A DNA stretch of 64,000 bases from Levilactobacillus brevis ATCC 14869 = DSM 20054. Its GTDB lineage: Bacteria; Bacillota; Bacilli; Lactobacillales; Lactobacillaceae. How positions within the stretch are numbered: position 1 is the first letter of the stretch; each line of letters starts with the position of its first letter. The position numbers were made by a program, and so were the translations under genes. Positions 35,764 to 43,416 of this stretch are shown here, one piece after another. The DNA lies in assembly GCF_001433855.1 (NCBI RefSeq), contig NZ_AZCP01000005.1:31465-95464 (forward strand). The letters are read 5' to 3'. The notes under the pieces were generated by a model. The model did not search any database. It saw nothing but the letters and a program-made list of their open reading frames with translations, and was not told the origin of the DNA.

Positions 35764-36093
35764 ATGAAGTTATTAATTGCCATCGTCCAAGATAAGGACG
35801 CAAATCGCTTAAGTAATGAATTTATCGATCATGATATTCGGGCAACTCGGTTGTCAACGACGGGTGGGTTCTTAAAGTCGGGGAATACAACCTACATGAT
35901 TGGATTGGAAGATGAACGGGTCGATGAAGTCTTAGAAATGATCAAGACAGCTAGTCACACTCGGCAACAGTTCATGACACCACCAGTTAATTTGGATGCG
36001 CAATTGGATAGCACATCGGCTTATCCCGTTGAAGTTCAGGTTGGTGGTGCAACGGTCTTTGTACTACCAGTCGATCAATTTCACCAATTCTAG
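35764..36093 (+). CDS. darA: Cyclic di-AMP-binding PII-like protein DarA (PstA/YaaQ)
   Basis: This 109-residue PII-like trimeric protein binds cyclic di-AMP in Bacillus, Listeria and Staphylococcus. The family motifs are visible: MKLLIAIVQDKDANRLSNEF at the start, ATRLSTTGGFLKSGNTTYMIG in the T-loop/B-loop area, and GGATVFVLPVDQFHQF at the end. The start at 35764 has GGGAGG upstream, and the length equals that of Bacillus DarA. It lies between tmk and holB. Downstream partners are unknown; KimA at 48.8 kb belongs to another family regulated by the same nucleotide. Confidence 0.92.
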   Translation: MKLLIAIVQDKDANRLSNEFIDHDIRATRLSTTGGFLKSGNTTYMIGLEDERVDEVLEMIKTASHTRQQFMTPPVNLDAQLDSTSAYPVEVQVGGATVFVLPVDQFHQF

Positions 36094-36102
36094 GAGGCTA
36101 CG

Positions 36103-37116
36103 ATGACTGAAGAATCTGTGGTAGCGGTGGCCCAACGATTGCAGCCACAGTTAGTCACCCATCTCATGACTTTGATTCAAACCAAACGTTTGGCGCACGC
36201 CTACCTATTTAATGGTGCTGATGGAACCGGACGCCAGCAGGTCGCACAGACGGTGGCGATGCGGTTATTCTGCCAAAATGTAACAGATAATCTGCCCTGT
36301 GGTCAGTGTTCGGAGTGTCGACGGATTTTAGCCGGTGATCATCCCGATGTGGTTAGTGTTGTTCCCGATGGGCAACGGATTAAGGTGGATCAAGTTCGCT
36401 ATTTAAAAGCGGAGTTTACGAAAAGTGCGGTTGAGGGTAATCAAAAGATCTTTATCGTGGATCAAGTTGAACGGATGACGACGGGGGCTGCCAATAGTCT
36501 GCTCAAATTTATTGAGGAACCCGTTGGGAATACCGTGGCATTACTGCTAACGGCTAATAAAAATTTGATTTTGCCAACGATTCTGTCGCGAACACAGATC
36601 GTTGATTTTTTGCGAGTAGCGCCGCAAGCGTTGTTAACAGCCTTAGCTGATGCAGGGATAACCCCTAGTCAACGTTACTTATTGACGACCCTGACTGAAA
36701 GTGTCACAGCGGCGCAAGACTTAGTGGTCGATGATTGGCTAAAGGATGCGCAGCAAGCGGTTGGTCAGTGGTTTAGCGCATGTTGTACGGGCGATGAACG
36801 GGCCTTTGTGCGGGTCCAAACGGAATTGGTGCCGCTAGCACTTAACCGCGACCGACAAGGTGTTTTGTTAGATATGGTGGTTCAAGCTTGGCACGACGCA
36901 CTTCGGCAGCAAAATGCAACGCTTGAGGCGGCGTCATTGGCGTTTCCCCAGGTGGCACAGGCCAGTCAACAGGTTGCCCAACGGCTTTCAATTGATCAAT
37001 TGGTACATGTAATGACATTAACCTTAGCAACACGGGGCCAATTGGCTGGTAATTTGAATTTTCAAGCAATTTTAGAAGCCTTGACGCTGGAAATACTGAC
37101 GATCACGGCACGTTAG
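36103..37116 (+). CDS. holB: DNA polymerase III delta' subunit
   Basis: Delta' is the structural stator of the clamp loader. The 337-residue product has the AAA+ core with a degenerate P-loop (NGADGTGRQQVA, Arg in place of the usual Lys), the zinc cysteines of CQNVTDNLPCGQCSECRRI, IFIVDQVERMT and the SRC-like LSRTQIVDF. Loss of the Walker lysine fits a subunit that does not hydrolyse ATP. AGGAGG precedes the ATG, nine bases after darA. Confidence 0.94.
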   Translation: MTEESVVAVAQRLQPQLVTHLMTLIQTKRLAHAYLFNGADGTGRQQVAQTVAMRLFCQNVTDNLPCGQCSECRRILAGDHPDVVSVVPDGQRIKVDQVRYLKAEFTKSAVEGNQKIFIVDQVERMTTGAANSLLKFIEEPVGNTVALLLTANKNLILPTILSRTQIVDFLRVAPQALLTALADAGITPSQRYLLTTLTESVTAAQDLVVDDWLKDAQQAVGQWFSACCTGDERAFVRVQTELVPLALNRDRQGVLLDMVVQAWHDALRQQNATLEAASLAFPQVAQASQQVAQRLSIDQLVHVMTLTLATRGQLAGNLNFQAILEALTLEILTITAR

Positions 37117-37137
37117 GTTAGATATGAAGGGGTGGCA

Positions 37138-37479
37138 ATGTTGGATAAACAGGAAATTTATGATCAATTTAAAAATCTGGAAGGCCAGCTACACGCCATG
37201 CTCGCCCAGTTCGCTGACCTCCAGGGTGAAATGACGCAGGCACTGGAGCAAAATGCCGAATTAGAAATTGAAAATCAGCATCTCCGAGAACTTGTGCGAG
37301 AACTTCAACGAACGTTGCCGGAGGACCCGGAAACGCCGCAGGGATTGTCTAAATCGCGGCAGATCTTAGAAAAACTGTATGAGGAAGGCTTTCACGTCTG
37401 CCGTGAGTTTTACGGAACTCGGCGTAAACAAGACGAAGAGTGCGCCTTTTGTTTAGAGGTTATTTATCGCGATCAATAG
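37138..37479 (+). CDS. yabA: Replication initiation control protein YabA
   Basis: YabA binds DnaA and DnaN and restrains replication initiation. The 113-residue product has an N-terminal coiled coil (about 1-60; LDKQEIYDQFKNLEGQLHAMLAQFADLQGEMTQALEQNAELEIENQHLRELVREL) and the C-terminal zinc module GFHVC ... ECAFC. AAGGGG lies six bases before the ATG at 37138. It sits between holB and rsmI. Confidence 0.94.
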   Translation: MLDKQEIYDQFKNLEGQLHAMLAQFADLQGEMTQALEQNAELEIENQHLRELVRELQRTLPEDPETPQGLSKSRQILEKLYEEGFHVCREFYGTRRKQDEECAFCLEVIYRDQ

Positions 37480-37490
37480 GAGGCGTCAAC

Positions 37491-38372
37491 GTGGAACAGC
37501 AACGCAGTTTTCAAACTGAAACGGGGGGACACTTGTATCTGGTCCCCACGCCAATTGGTAATTTAGATGACATGACTTTTCGAGCGGTCAAAACGTTAAC
37601 GGCGGTCGATTTAATCGCGGCAGAGGATACGCGTAACACGCAGAAATTATTAAATCATTTTGAAATTACCACTAAGCAAATCAGTTTTCATGAACATAAT
37701 ACACAAGAACGAATTCCGCAATTGATTGCGAAGTTAAAACAAGGCATGCAGATTGCTCAGGTGAGTGATGCGGGCATGCCGTCGATTTCAGATCCCGGCC
37801 ATGAATTGGTTAATGCTTGTATTGACGCTCATATACCAGTGGTGCCATTACCCGGAGCAAATGCCGGGCTAACAGCGTTAATCGCATCAGGATTAGCACC
37901 ACAACCCTTTTACTTTTATGGTTTCTTAGATCGTAAGCCTAAGGATCAAAAAGCGGAGATCGCCGGCCTTGCCCAACGACCGGAAACGTTGATTTTTTAT
38001 GAAGCGCCCCATCGCTTGAAAAAGACGCTTCAAAATTTGTCGGCTGGTTTTGGCGATGAGCGACCAGCCGTGCTTTGTCGGGAACTGACGAAGCGCTACG
38101 AAGAGTTTTTACGCGGCTCATTAGCTGAATTAGCAAATTGGGCGGCTACGGATACCGTTCGTGGTGAGTTTGTCGTATTGGTTGGTGGCAATCCGGCCCC
38201 AACGACGGCGGCCACGACGGCGGTTGATTTAAGCGAACCAATCGATGTACAAGTTGATCGATTAATTGCGGCGGGTGAGAAGCCCAATGATGCGATTAAA
38301 GAAGTCGCCAAATTACGTGGCGCGAAGAAACAAGAAATTTATCGACAATATCATCATTTAGACGAGGAGTGA
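37491..38372 (+). CDS. rsmI: 16S rRNA (cytidine1402-2'-O)-methyltransferase
   Basis: RsmI methylates the ribose of C1402 near the P site of 16S rRNA. The 293-residue product has the tetrapyrrole-methylase-type fold with GHLYLVPTPIGNLDDMTFRAVKTL, AEDTRNTQKLLNHF, QVSDAGMPSISDPGHELV and PLPGANAGLTALIASGL. The start is a GTG at 37491, six bases after TAGGAGG. It is followed six bases later by the thioesterase gene, so they share a transcript. Confidence 0.95.
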   Translation: MEQQRSFQTETGGHLYLVPTPIGNLDDMTFRAVKTLTAVDLIAAEDTRNTQKLLNHFEITTKQISFHEHNTQERIPQLIAKLKQGMQIAQVSDAGMPSISDPGHELVNACIDAHIPVVPLPGANAGLTALIASGLAPQPFYFYGFLDRKPKDQKAEIAGLAQRPETLIFYEAPHRLKKTLQNLSAGFGDERPAVLCRELTKRYEEFLRGSLAELANWAATDTVRGEFVVLVGGNPAPTTAATTAVDLSEPIDVQVDRLIAAGEKPNDAIKEVAKLRGAKKQEIYRQYHHLDEE

Positions 38373-38377
38373 CCTAG

Positions 38378-39118
38378 GTGGCCGCAAATGAATTTTCCGA
38401 AACACACCGGGTCGTTTACTATGAAGCAGACGATACCGGCCAATTAACCTTAGCGATGCTAATCAATTTATTTGTGTTGGTATCAGAAGACCAAAATGAT
38501 GCTTTAGGATTGAGTACGGCCTTTGTTCAAAGTCATGGTGTTGGTTGGGTCGTTACCCAATACCACCTCCACATTGATGAATTGCCACGAACGGGTGCCC
38601 AAGTAACGATTAAGACGCGGGCAACGGCCTATAACCGTTACTTTGCGTACCGGGAATACTGGTTATTAGATGATGCTGGTCAAGTGTTGGCCTATGGCGA
38701 AGGTATCTGGGTGACAATGAGTTATGCAACACGCAAGATTACCACCATCCCCGCCGAAGTCATGGCACCTTACCACAGTGAAGAGCAAACGCGTCTACCA
38801 CGGTTGCCACGACCTGATCACTTTGACGAGGCCGTGAATCAAACGCTCAAACCTTATACCGTTCGTTACTTTGATATTGATGGTAACGGGCACGTGAATA
38901 ATGCCCATTACTTTGACTGGATGTTAGATGTTTTGCCAGCAACTTTTTTGCGGGCGCATCATCCGACTGATGTAAAAATCCGATTTGAAAATGAGGTTCA
39001 GTATGGGCATCAAGTTACCAGCGAATTGTCTCAAGCAGCGGCCTTAACAACGCAACATATGATCAAAGTGGGCGACCTTACAGCGGTTAAAGCGACGATT
39101 CAATGGGATAACCGCTAA
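38378..39118 (+). CDS. Acyl-ACP thioesterase (FatA/FatB-like)
   Basis: The enzyme releases fatty acids from acyl carrier protein. The 246-residue product contains two hot-dog folds: the first with YYEADDTGQLTLAMLINLFVLVSEDQNDALG and WVVTQYHLHIDELP, the second with VRYFDIDGNGHVNNAHYFDWMLD, which carries the DxNxHxNN catalytic motif. Such genes are common in lactic acid bacteria. The GTG start has GAGGAG upstream. It is the last gene of the tmk operon on spacing alone. Confidence 0.88.
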   Translation: MAANEFSETHRVVYYEADDTGQLTLAMLINLFVLVSEDQNDALGLSTAFVQSHGVGWVVTQYHLHIDELPRTGAQVTIKTRATAYNRYFAYREYWLLDDAGQVLAYGEGIWVTMSYATRKITTIPAEVMAPYHSEEQTRLPRLPRPDHFDEAVNQTLKPYTVRYFDIDGNGHVNNAHYFDWMLDVLPATFLRAHHPTDVKIRFENEVQYGHQVTSELSQAAALTTQHMIKVGDLTAVKATIQWDNR

Positions 39119-39170
39119 CTTTTGGTTAATTTCAAGCAGGGTTACTGTGGTTCTTAGCAGTTTGTGGTAG

Positions 39171-39258
39171 TATAGTAAACTGATAAAAGCAGTGAATGGA
39201 CGTAATTGCCGCGGAAGTATCACTAGCGGTGGGCAATTGGGGACAGCTCGAGTGCCCC
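39171..39258 (+). promoter_or_regulatory. tsaB promoter and structured leader
   Basis: A TATAGT -10 (39171-39176) begins a leader of about 115 bases before tsaB. It holds a bulged hairpin (AATTGCCGC at 39204-39212 with GCGG ... CAATT at 39226-39238) and a second GGGG/CCCC hairpin (39239-39258) followed by ATTTT. No known leader family is recognised. Confidence 0.45.
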
Positions 39259-39296
39259 ATTTTGGTAAAGCACAGTGAAGGGGAACACAAGATATT

Positions 39297-40019
39297 ATGA
39301 AGATTTTAGCAATTGATACGTCGAATCGACCGCTGAGCGTTGCGGTATTGGACGATACGACCGTTCTTGCGGCTATTACGGTGACGGTTCATCAGAAACA
39401 TGCAGAATATCTGTTGCCGGAAATTGAACGACTTTTAGCCATGGCGGCTCTAAAACCAGGTGATTTAGATCGGGTGGTAGTGGCTGCTGGTCCGGGGTCG
39501 TACACCGGCATTCGGATTGCGGTGACAACCGCCAAGACTTTGGCAGCAACTTTGGATCTAGACTTAGTGGCCGTATCCAGCTTAGCGACGTTAGCTGCTA
39601 ATGTGCCGGTTGAGGGTGCGTTGGTGGCTCCCATTTTTGACGCGCGGAATCAAAACGTCTTTGCCGGGTTATACCGGATTAAAGCGGGCATGCCGGTACC
39701 AGTGATTGCCGATGCGCACGTCAATATCACAACATTTTTGACGGCAGTGACGGAGTATGCGGAACCCGTTTGGTTTTTGGGCGATGCGGCTCACTTTGAC
39801 GACCTGATTAATACCACTGTCTCTGCGGCGACACCAGGCGTGAGTCCGTGGATGAATTTGCCACAAGCTGCCACGATCGGTCTGTTGGGCCAGCAGCTCA
39901 GTCCGGTGACTGACGTTGATCGGTTCGTGCCAAACTATTTACGTTTAACGCAAGCAGAAGCCGAATGGCGAGCTAAGAACCCTAATGAGGATACTGAATC
40001 GTATGTTGAAAAAATTTAA
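39297..40019 (+). CDS. tsaB: tRNA threonylcarbamoyladenosine biosynthesis protein TsaB
   Basis: TsaB is the scaffold partner of TsaD in making t6A37 in ANN-decoding tRNAs. The 240-residue product has the ASKHA-fold start MKILAIDTSNRPLSVAVLDD, the HAEYLLPEIERLL segment and AAGPGSYTGIRIAVTTAKTLA. AAGGGGAA precedes the ATG. It overlaps the rimI reading frame by 17 bases and belongs to tsaB-rimI-tsaD. Confidence 0.95.
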   Translation: MKILAIDTSNRPLSVAVLDDTTVLAAITVTVHQKHAEYLLPEIERLLAMAALKPGDLDRVVVAAGPGSYTGIRIAVTTAKTLAATLDLDLVAVSSLATLAANVPVEGALVAPIFDARNQNVFAGLYRIKAGMPVPVIADAHVNITTFLTAVTEYAEPVWFLGDAAHFDDLINTTVSAATPGVSPWMNLPQAATIGLLGQQLSPVTDVDRFVPNYLRLTQAEAEWRAKNPNEDTESYVEKI

Positions 40020-40611
40020 AGTCTGGTATAAAAATGTATTTGGGAGTCGTCGTGAACTCGTCCGTGAAGAAGCCATGGATGTGAAAAATCATCGGGTCGA
40101 AATACGCGATACCACGTATTTTGTCGCTAAGGCGTTGTTTACAGATATCCCAGAGATGATTGATATTGAACGCGCTGTTTATGCCGGAAAGGCGCCCTGG
40201 GATGCCACGGCGTTTGCCAACGAATTGCGGCGGGAAAAAGACCGATTGTATTTGGTTATTCGCAAGAATGATCGGTTATTAGCCTTCATTGGCAGCACGT
40301 TTGATGAACGGACGCGAGACGCGCATATTACGAATATTGCTGTCTTGCCTGACTATCAAAGTCGGGGGCTGGGTCGTTTTTTAATGGGGATTATGATTAA
40401 AAAGGCTCGGCACTTAAATTACAAGACCGTTAGCTTGGAAGTTCGGGTATCCAATAAAAATGCGCAAAAACTTTATCGTGATTTGGACTTCGAACAAACC
40501 GGTATTAAACGGGGGTATTACTTCGGTGACCACGAAGATGCTGCCGATATGGTTTTGTATTTAAAAAATGACGAAGCTGATGCATCGGTAGCAACCGAAA
40601 AGGACGAGTAG
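40003..40611 (+). CDS. rimI: Ribosomal protein S18-alanine N-acetyltransferase
   Basis: RimI acetylates the N-terminal alanine of ribosomal protein S18. The 202-residue product has a GNAT domain from about residue 40: IPEMIDIERAVYAGKAPWDATAF, HITNIAVLPDYQSRGLGRFLM (the Q-x-x-G-x-G/A acetyl-CoA site) and VSLEVRVSNKNAQKLYRDLDFEQTGIKRGYYF. A basic N-terminal extension (MLKKFKVWYKNVFGSRRELVRE) is longer than in E. coli. The start inside the tsaB 3' end implies coupled translation. The stop codon lies within a terminator hairpin at 40603-40633. Confidence 0.9.
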   Translation: MLKKFKVWYKNVFGSRRELVREEAMDVKNHRVEIRDTTYFVAKALFTDIPEMIDIERAVYAGKAPWDATAFANELRREKDRLYLVIRKNDRLLAFIGSTFDERTRDAHITNIAVLPDYQSRGLGRFLMGIMIKKARHLNYKTVSLEVRVSNKNAQKLYRDLDFEQTGIKRGYYFGDHEDAADMVLYLKNDEADASVATEKDE

Positions 40612-40633
40612 GCACTTGGCCACTCGTCTTTTT
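40603..40633 (+). terminator. Intra-operon terminator overlapping the rimI stop codon
   Basis: GACGAGT (40603-40609, including the first base of the rimI stop codon TAG) pairs with ACTCGTC (40622-40628), and five Ts follow. It would reduce transcription into tsaD, which starts 12 bases later. Confidence 0.75.
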
Positions 40634-40645
40634 GCGAGAAAATAA

Positions 40646-41695
40646 ATGGGAGTGAGTCCAACGGAAAAGCGAAATTTGATTTTAGCATTCGAATCAAGTT
40701 GTGATGAAACAAGTGTGGCAGTGATTGAAGACGGTCATCGGATTTTATCCAATATTGTGGCTACGCAGATCAAGAGCCATCAGCGTTTTGGTGGTGTTGT
40801 GCCAGAAGTTGCCAGTCGTCATCATATTGAAGAAATTACCTTGTGCATTGAAGACGCGCTTGCCGAAGCTCAGGTTAGTTATGATGATCTGACTGCAGTG
40901 GCCGTTACTTATGGACCAGGATTGGTAGGGGCGTTATTGATTGGTGTAACAGCGGCTAAGACCGTTGCGTTTGCCCACAATCTGCCGTTGATTCCGGTGA
41001 ATCACATGGCGGGTCACATTTATGCTGCCCGCTACGTTGAACCAATTGAATTTCCAGCTATGGCGTTGTTGGTATCTGGCGGGCATACGGAATTGGTTTA
41101 CATGCCAGCAGAAAATCAATTTGAAATTATTGGTGAAACGCGCGACGATGCCGCCGGGGAGGCTTATGATAAAGTGGGTCGAGTGATGGGCGTTAATTAT
41201 CCGGCTGGTAAGACGGTGGATGACTGGGCGCACCAAGGCCACGATACCTTTAAATTTCCCCGAGCAATGGAAAAAGACGATAACTTCGATTTCAGTTTCA
41301 GTGGATTGAAGAGTGCTTTTATTAACACCACCCATCATGCCGACCAGATTGGCGAAACGCTTAATAAGCAAGACTTGGCGGCTAGTTTCCAGCAGGCTGT
41401 GGTCGACGTGTTAGCCGAGAAAACCCAACGGGCATTGGCCGATTATCCAGTTAAACAATTGATTCTGGCTGGTGGCGTTGCTGCCAACCGTGGGTTACGG
41501 GAACGACTAGCAGCTGATCTAGCCAGCAACCCCACAACGCATTTGGTCAAGGCACCCTTGAAGTTGTGTGGAGATAATGCAGCGATGATTGGTGCGTTTG
41601 CCTACGTGGCCTATCAACATGGTGTTTTGGCGGATACGAGCTTGAATGCCGACCCTAGCTTGGAGTTTGATTGGGTAGCTGATCCAGTTAAATAG
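40646..41695 (+). CDS. tsaD: tRNA N6-adenosine threonylcarbamoyltransferase
   Basis: TsaD transfers the threonylcarbamoyl group to A37. The 349-residue product has [18 protein letters not shown] at the start, the metal-binding HHIEEITLC and [10 protein letters not shown] (HxxxH) motifs, [10 protein letters not shown] and [18 protein letters not shown]. The ribosome binding site is weak for the ATG at 40646; a GTG two codons on is possible. The terminator just before it suggests tunable expression relative to tsaB-rimI. Confidence 0.95.
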   Translation: MGVSPTEKRNLILAFESSCDETSVAVIEDGHRILSNIVATQIKSHQRFGGVVPEVASRHHIEEITLCIEDALAEAQVSYDDLTAVAVTYGPGLVGALLIGVTAAKTVAFAHNLPLIPVNHMAGHIYAARYVEPIEFPAMALLVSGGHTELVYMPAENQFEIIGETRDDAAGEAYDKVGRVMGVNYPAGKTVDDWAHQGHDTFKFPRAMEKDDNFDFSFSGLKSAFINTTHHADQIGETLNKQDLAASFQQAVVDVLAEKTQRALADYPVKQLILAGGVAANRGLRERLAADLASNPTTHLVKAPLKLCGDNAAMIGAFAYVAYQHGVLADTSLNADPSLEFDWVADPVK

Positions 41696-41739
41696 TTGAT
41701 GGTCATTTGATTGATTGAAAATAAATCGCGATAAATATA

Positions 41740-41776
41740 AAAGAGTGAGCCGGCCTAGCCAGTTCACTCTTTTTGT
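41740..41776. terminator. Bidirectional terminator between tsaD and the MFS gene
   Basis: AAGAGTGAGC pairs with GTTCACTCTT (one G-U), with an A-run on the left and a T-run on the right. It serves tsaD and the convergent MFS gene. Confidence 0.85.
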
Positions 41777-42954
41777 TAATCATAAATCGTGTCTCGCCGA
41801 TAAACGAGAATACCGGCCAAAGTTAAGAGAATCGAAAACCCAATTGCGAGCCACAAAACCAGTGACCAGCTGAGCTGGCCTAACCACCCGAATAAGACGG
41901 GACCCGCTGCAGCTAGGAGGTAGCCAGCAGACTGAGCCATACCGGAGAGGTCTGCTGTTTCAAAGCCATTAGTCGTTTGTTGCGTGAAGAAGATTACGGC
42001 GAGATTGAAAGCAGCGCCGGAGCCAAAGCCCAACAGTAAGCATAATAGCACGGCAACACTAAAGGAGAAATGGGGAAGCAAGATGCCTGCCGTTCCCCCA
42101 ATGAAGCCAACGCCGACTGTCCCAATCATAGCGGCAGTTCCGCGATGAGAGTTTGACAGGGTGGGGACTAAGTAGGCGAGTGGTAAGCCGGCTAGTTGCA
42201 TCACCGTGACCAAGTTTCCTGCCGCAATGGTTGAAAATCCCCGGGTACTAAGAATGGTGGGTAACCAAGTGAGCAAAGAGTAATAGACCAAAGCCTGTAA
42301 CCCAAAGAAGGCGGTGACAATCCAGGCGCGAGGGGTGCGCCAAACGCTGGGATGGGTATCAGGGGTATGATGTGCCGTTATCACGGGTGCTGGGTGATTG
42401 AATTTTAGATTGGGTAACCAGACGACTAAGTTCACAAGCCCGATTGCGGATAACACGGCAATGGTTAATGAAAGTGGCCAGTGTGCAGCAAGGACGCCAG
42501 AAAGTCCGGTGCCCAACGATCCAATCAATAACATCGATAGCGTGTATTCACTGGTTGCTACGTTAATTTTAGTGGGGAAATTATCCTTAATGACGGCTGG
42601 AATGAGGACGTTACCGCCATCAACACCGATCCCGACCAGAAAGGTTCCCAGTAATAGACTGGCTACGGTGGGGATGACCCGTAAGTAACTGCCCACCGCC
42701 AGTAAGATCAGCATGACATAAATGGTCCATTCATTACCAAAGCGGCGCCCCCAGCGCGCAATCAATGGTGACATGACAGCGAACGTTAGGAGGGGAATAG
42801 TGGTGATAAGCCCAGCTAATGAACTGGGCAGACCAATCGTTTGCTGGAGACTGTGCATGAGCCCAGGCATCATGGTGATGGGGAGCCGCATATTGGTCGC
42901 CACTAACATCATCCCTAAGGTGAGGTAGCGACTGTGTTCGTGTGGTGTGTTCAT
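41776..42954 (-). CDS. MFS transporter, CynX/NimT-like family
   Basis: The 392-residue product has 12 hydrophobic segments and the CynX-family start LTLGMMLVATNMRLPITMMPGLMHSL, and SPLIARWGRRFGNEW corresponds to the MFS loop 2-3 motif. Members move cyanate, nitroimidazoles or other small solutes, and many are uncharacterised. It starts at 42954 behind an AGAAAGAAG stretch and follows the ArsR-type regulator gene by 57 bases on the same strand, so the regulator probably controls it. The substrate is unknown. Confidence 0.85.
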   Translation of the reverse strand: MNTPHEHSRYLTLGMMLVATNMRLPITMMPGLMHSLQQTIGLPSSLAGLITTIPLLTFAVMSPLIARWGRRFGNEWTIYVMLILLAVGSYLRVIPTVASLLLGTFLVGIGVDGGNVLIPAVIKDNFPTKINVATSEYTLSMLLIGSLGTGLSGVLAAHWPLSLTIAVLSAIGLVNLVVWLPNLKFNHPAPVITAHHTPDTHPSVWRTPRAWIVTAFFGLQALVYYSLLTWLPTILSTRGFSTIAAGNLVTVMQLAGLPLAYLVPTLSNSHRGTAAMIGTVGVGFIGGTAGILLPHFSFSVAVLLCLLLGFGSGAAFNLAVIFFTQQTTNGFETADLSGMAQSAGYLLAAAGPVLFGWLGQLSWSLVLWLAIGFSILLTLAGILVYRRDTIYD

Positions 42955-43011
42955 GATATCAACTTCTCTTTCTCTCTTATTTCGATGATTATCGAACAAT
43001 GAAGGCAAAAA

Positions 43012-43308
43012 CTACAGGGTTGCAAGGAACCCTGGTAAGACGCGATCGAACGTTGATTGACGTAACGATAGATACTTGGTCTGTGCGACCTGACGGGTAT
43101 TGGTTAAACCGACTAACCGCAATGCTTTGAAATGATAAGACACGGTTGACTTGCTAATATTCAACTGACCCCCAATCTCACTGCAAGTCAATTCACGTTG
43201 GGCCTGATAGAGCACCCGAATGATCCGTAAGCGGTTTGGTTCAGCCAATGCTTTAAAGATGGCGGCTCGTTCATCGTCAGTGACCAATGAGGCTGTTTCG
43301 ATATTCAT
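43012..43308 (-). CDS. ArsR-family winged-helix regulator, probably leaderless
   Basis: The 98-residue product has the ArsR fold: FKALAEPNRLRIIRVLYQAQRELTCSEIGGQLNISKSTVSYHFKALRLVGLTNTRQVAQTKYLSL, with the recognition helix at SKSTVSYHFKAL. No CxC metal motif is present, so it is not a classical arsenic or cadmium sensor. The ATG at 43308 has no Shine-Dalgarno sequence, but a good promoter ends seven bases before it, so the mRNA likely begins at or next to the ATG. The downstream MFS gene is the likely target. Confidence 0.82.
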   Translation of the reverse strand: MNIETASLVTDDERAAIFKALAEPNRLRIIRVLYQAQRELTCSEIGGQLNISKSTVSYHFKALRLVGLTNTRQVAQTKYLSLRQSTFDRVLPGFLATL

Positions 43309-43315
43309 AGAACTA

Positions 43316-43343
43316 AGTATACCTATTTTAGTGAGATTCGCAA
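43316..43343 (-). promoter_or_regulatory. Promoter giving a leaderless ArsR transcript
   Basis: On the minus strand TTGCGA (43343-43338), a 16-base spacer and TATACT (43321-43316) are followed after seven bases by the ATG. Confidence 0.6.
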
Positions 43344-43369
43344 GATGAGTCAGCAAAGAAACGCAATTT

Positions 43370-43395
43370 AAAAAAGCCACCCCAGGGGAGTGGCT
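43370..43395 (-). terminator. Intrinsic terminator of ydiF
   Basis: On the minus strand AGCCACTCC pairs with GGGTGGCT around a short loop and is followed by six Ts. Confidence 0.85.
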
Positions 43396-43416
43396 AGAGA
43401 GACTAAGTGATAGACA

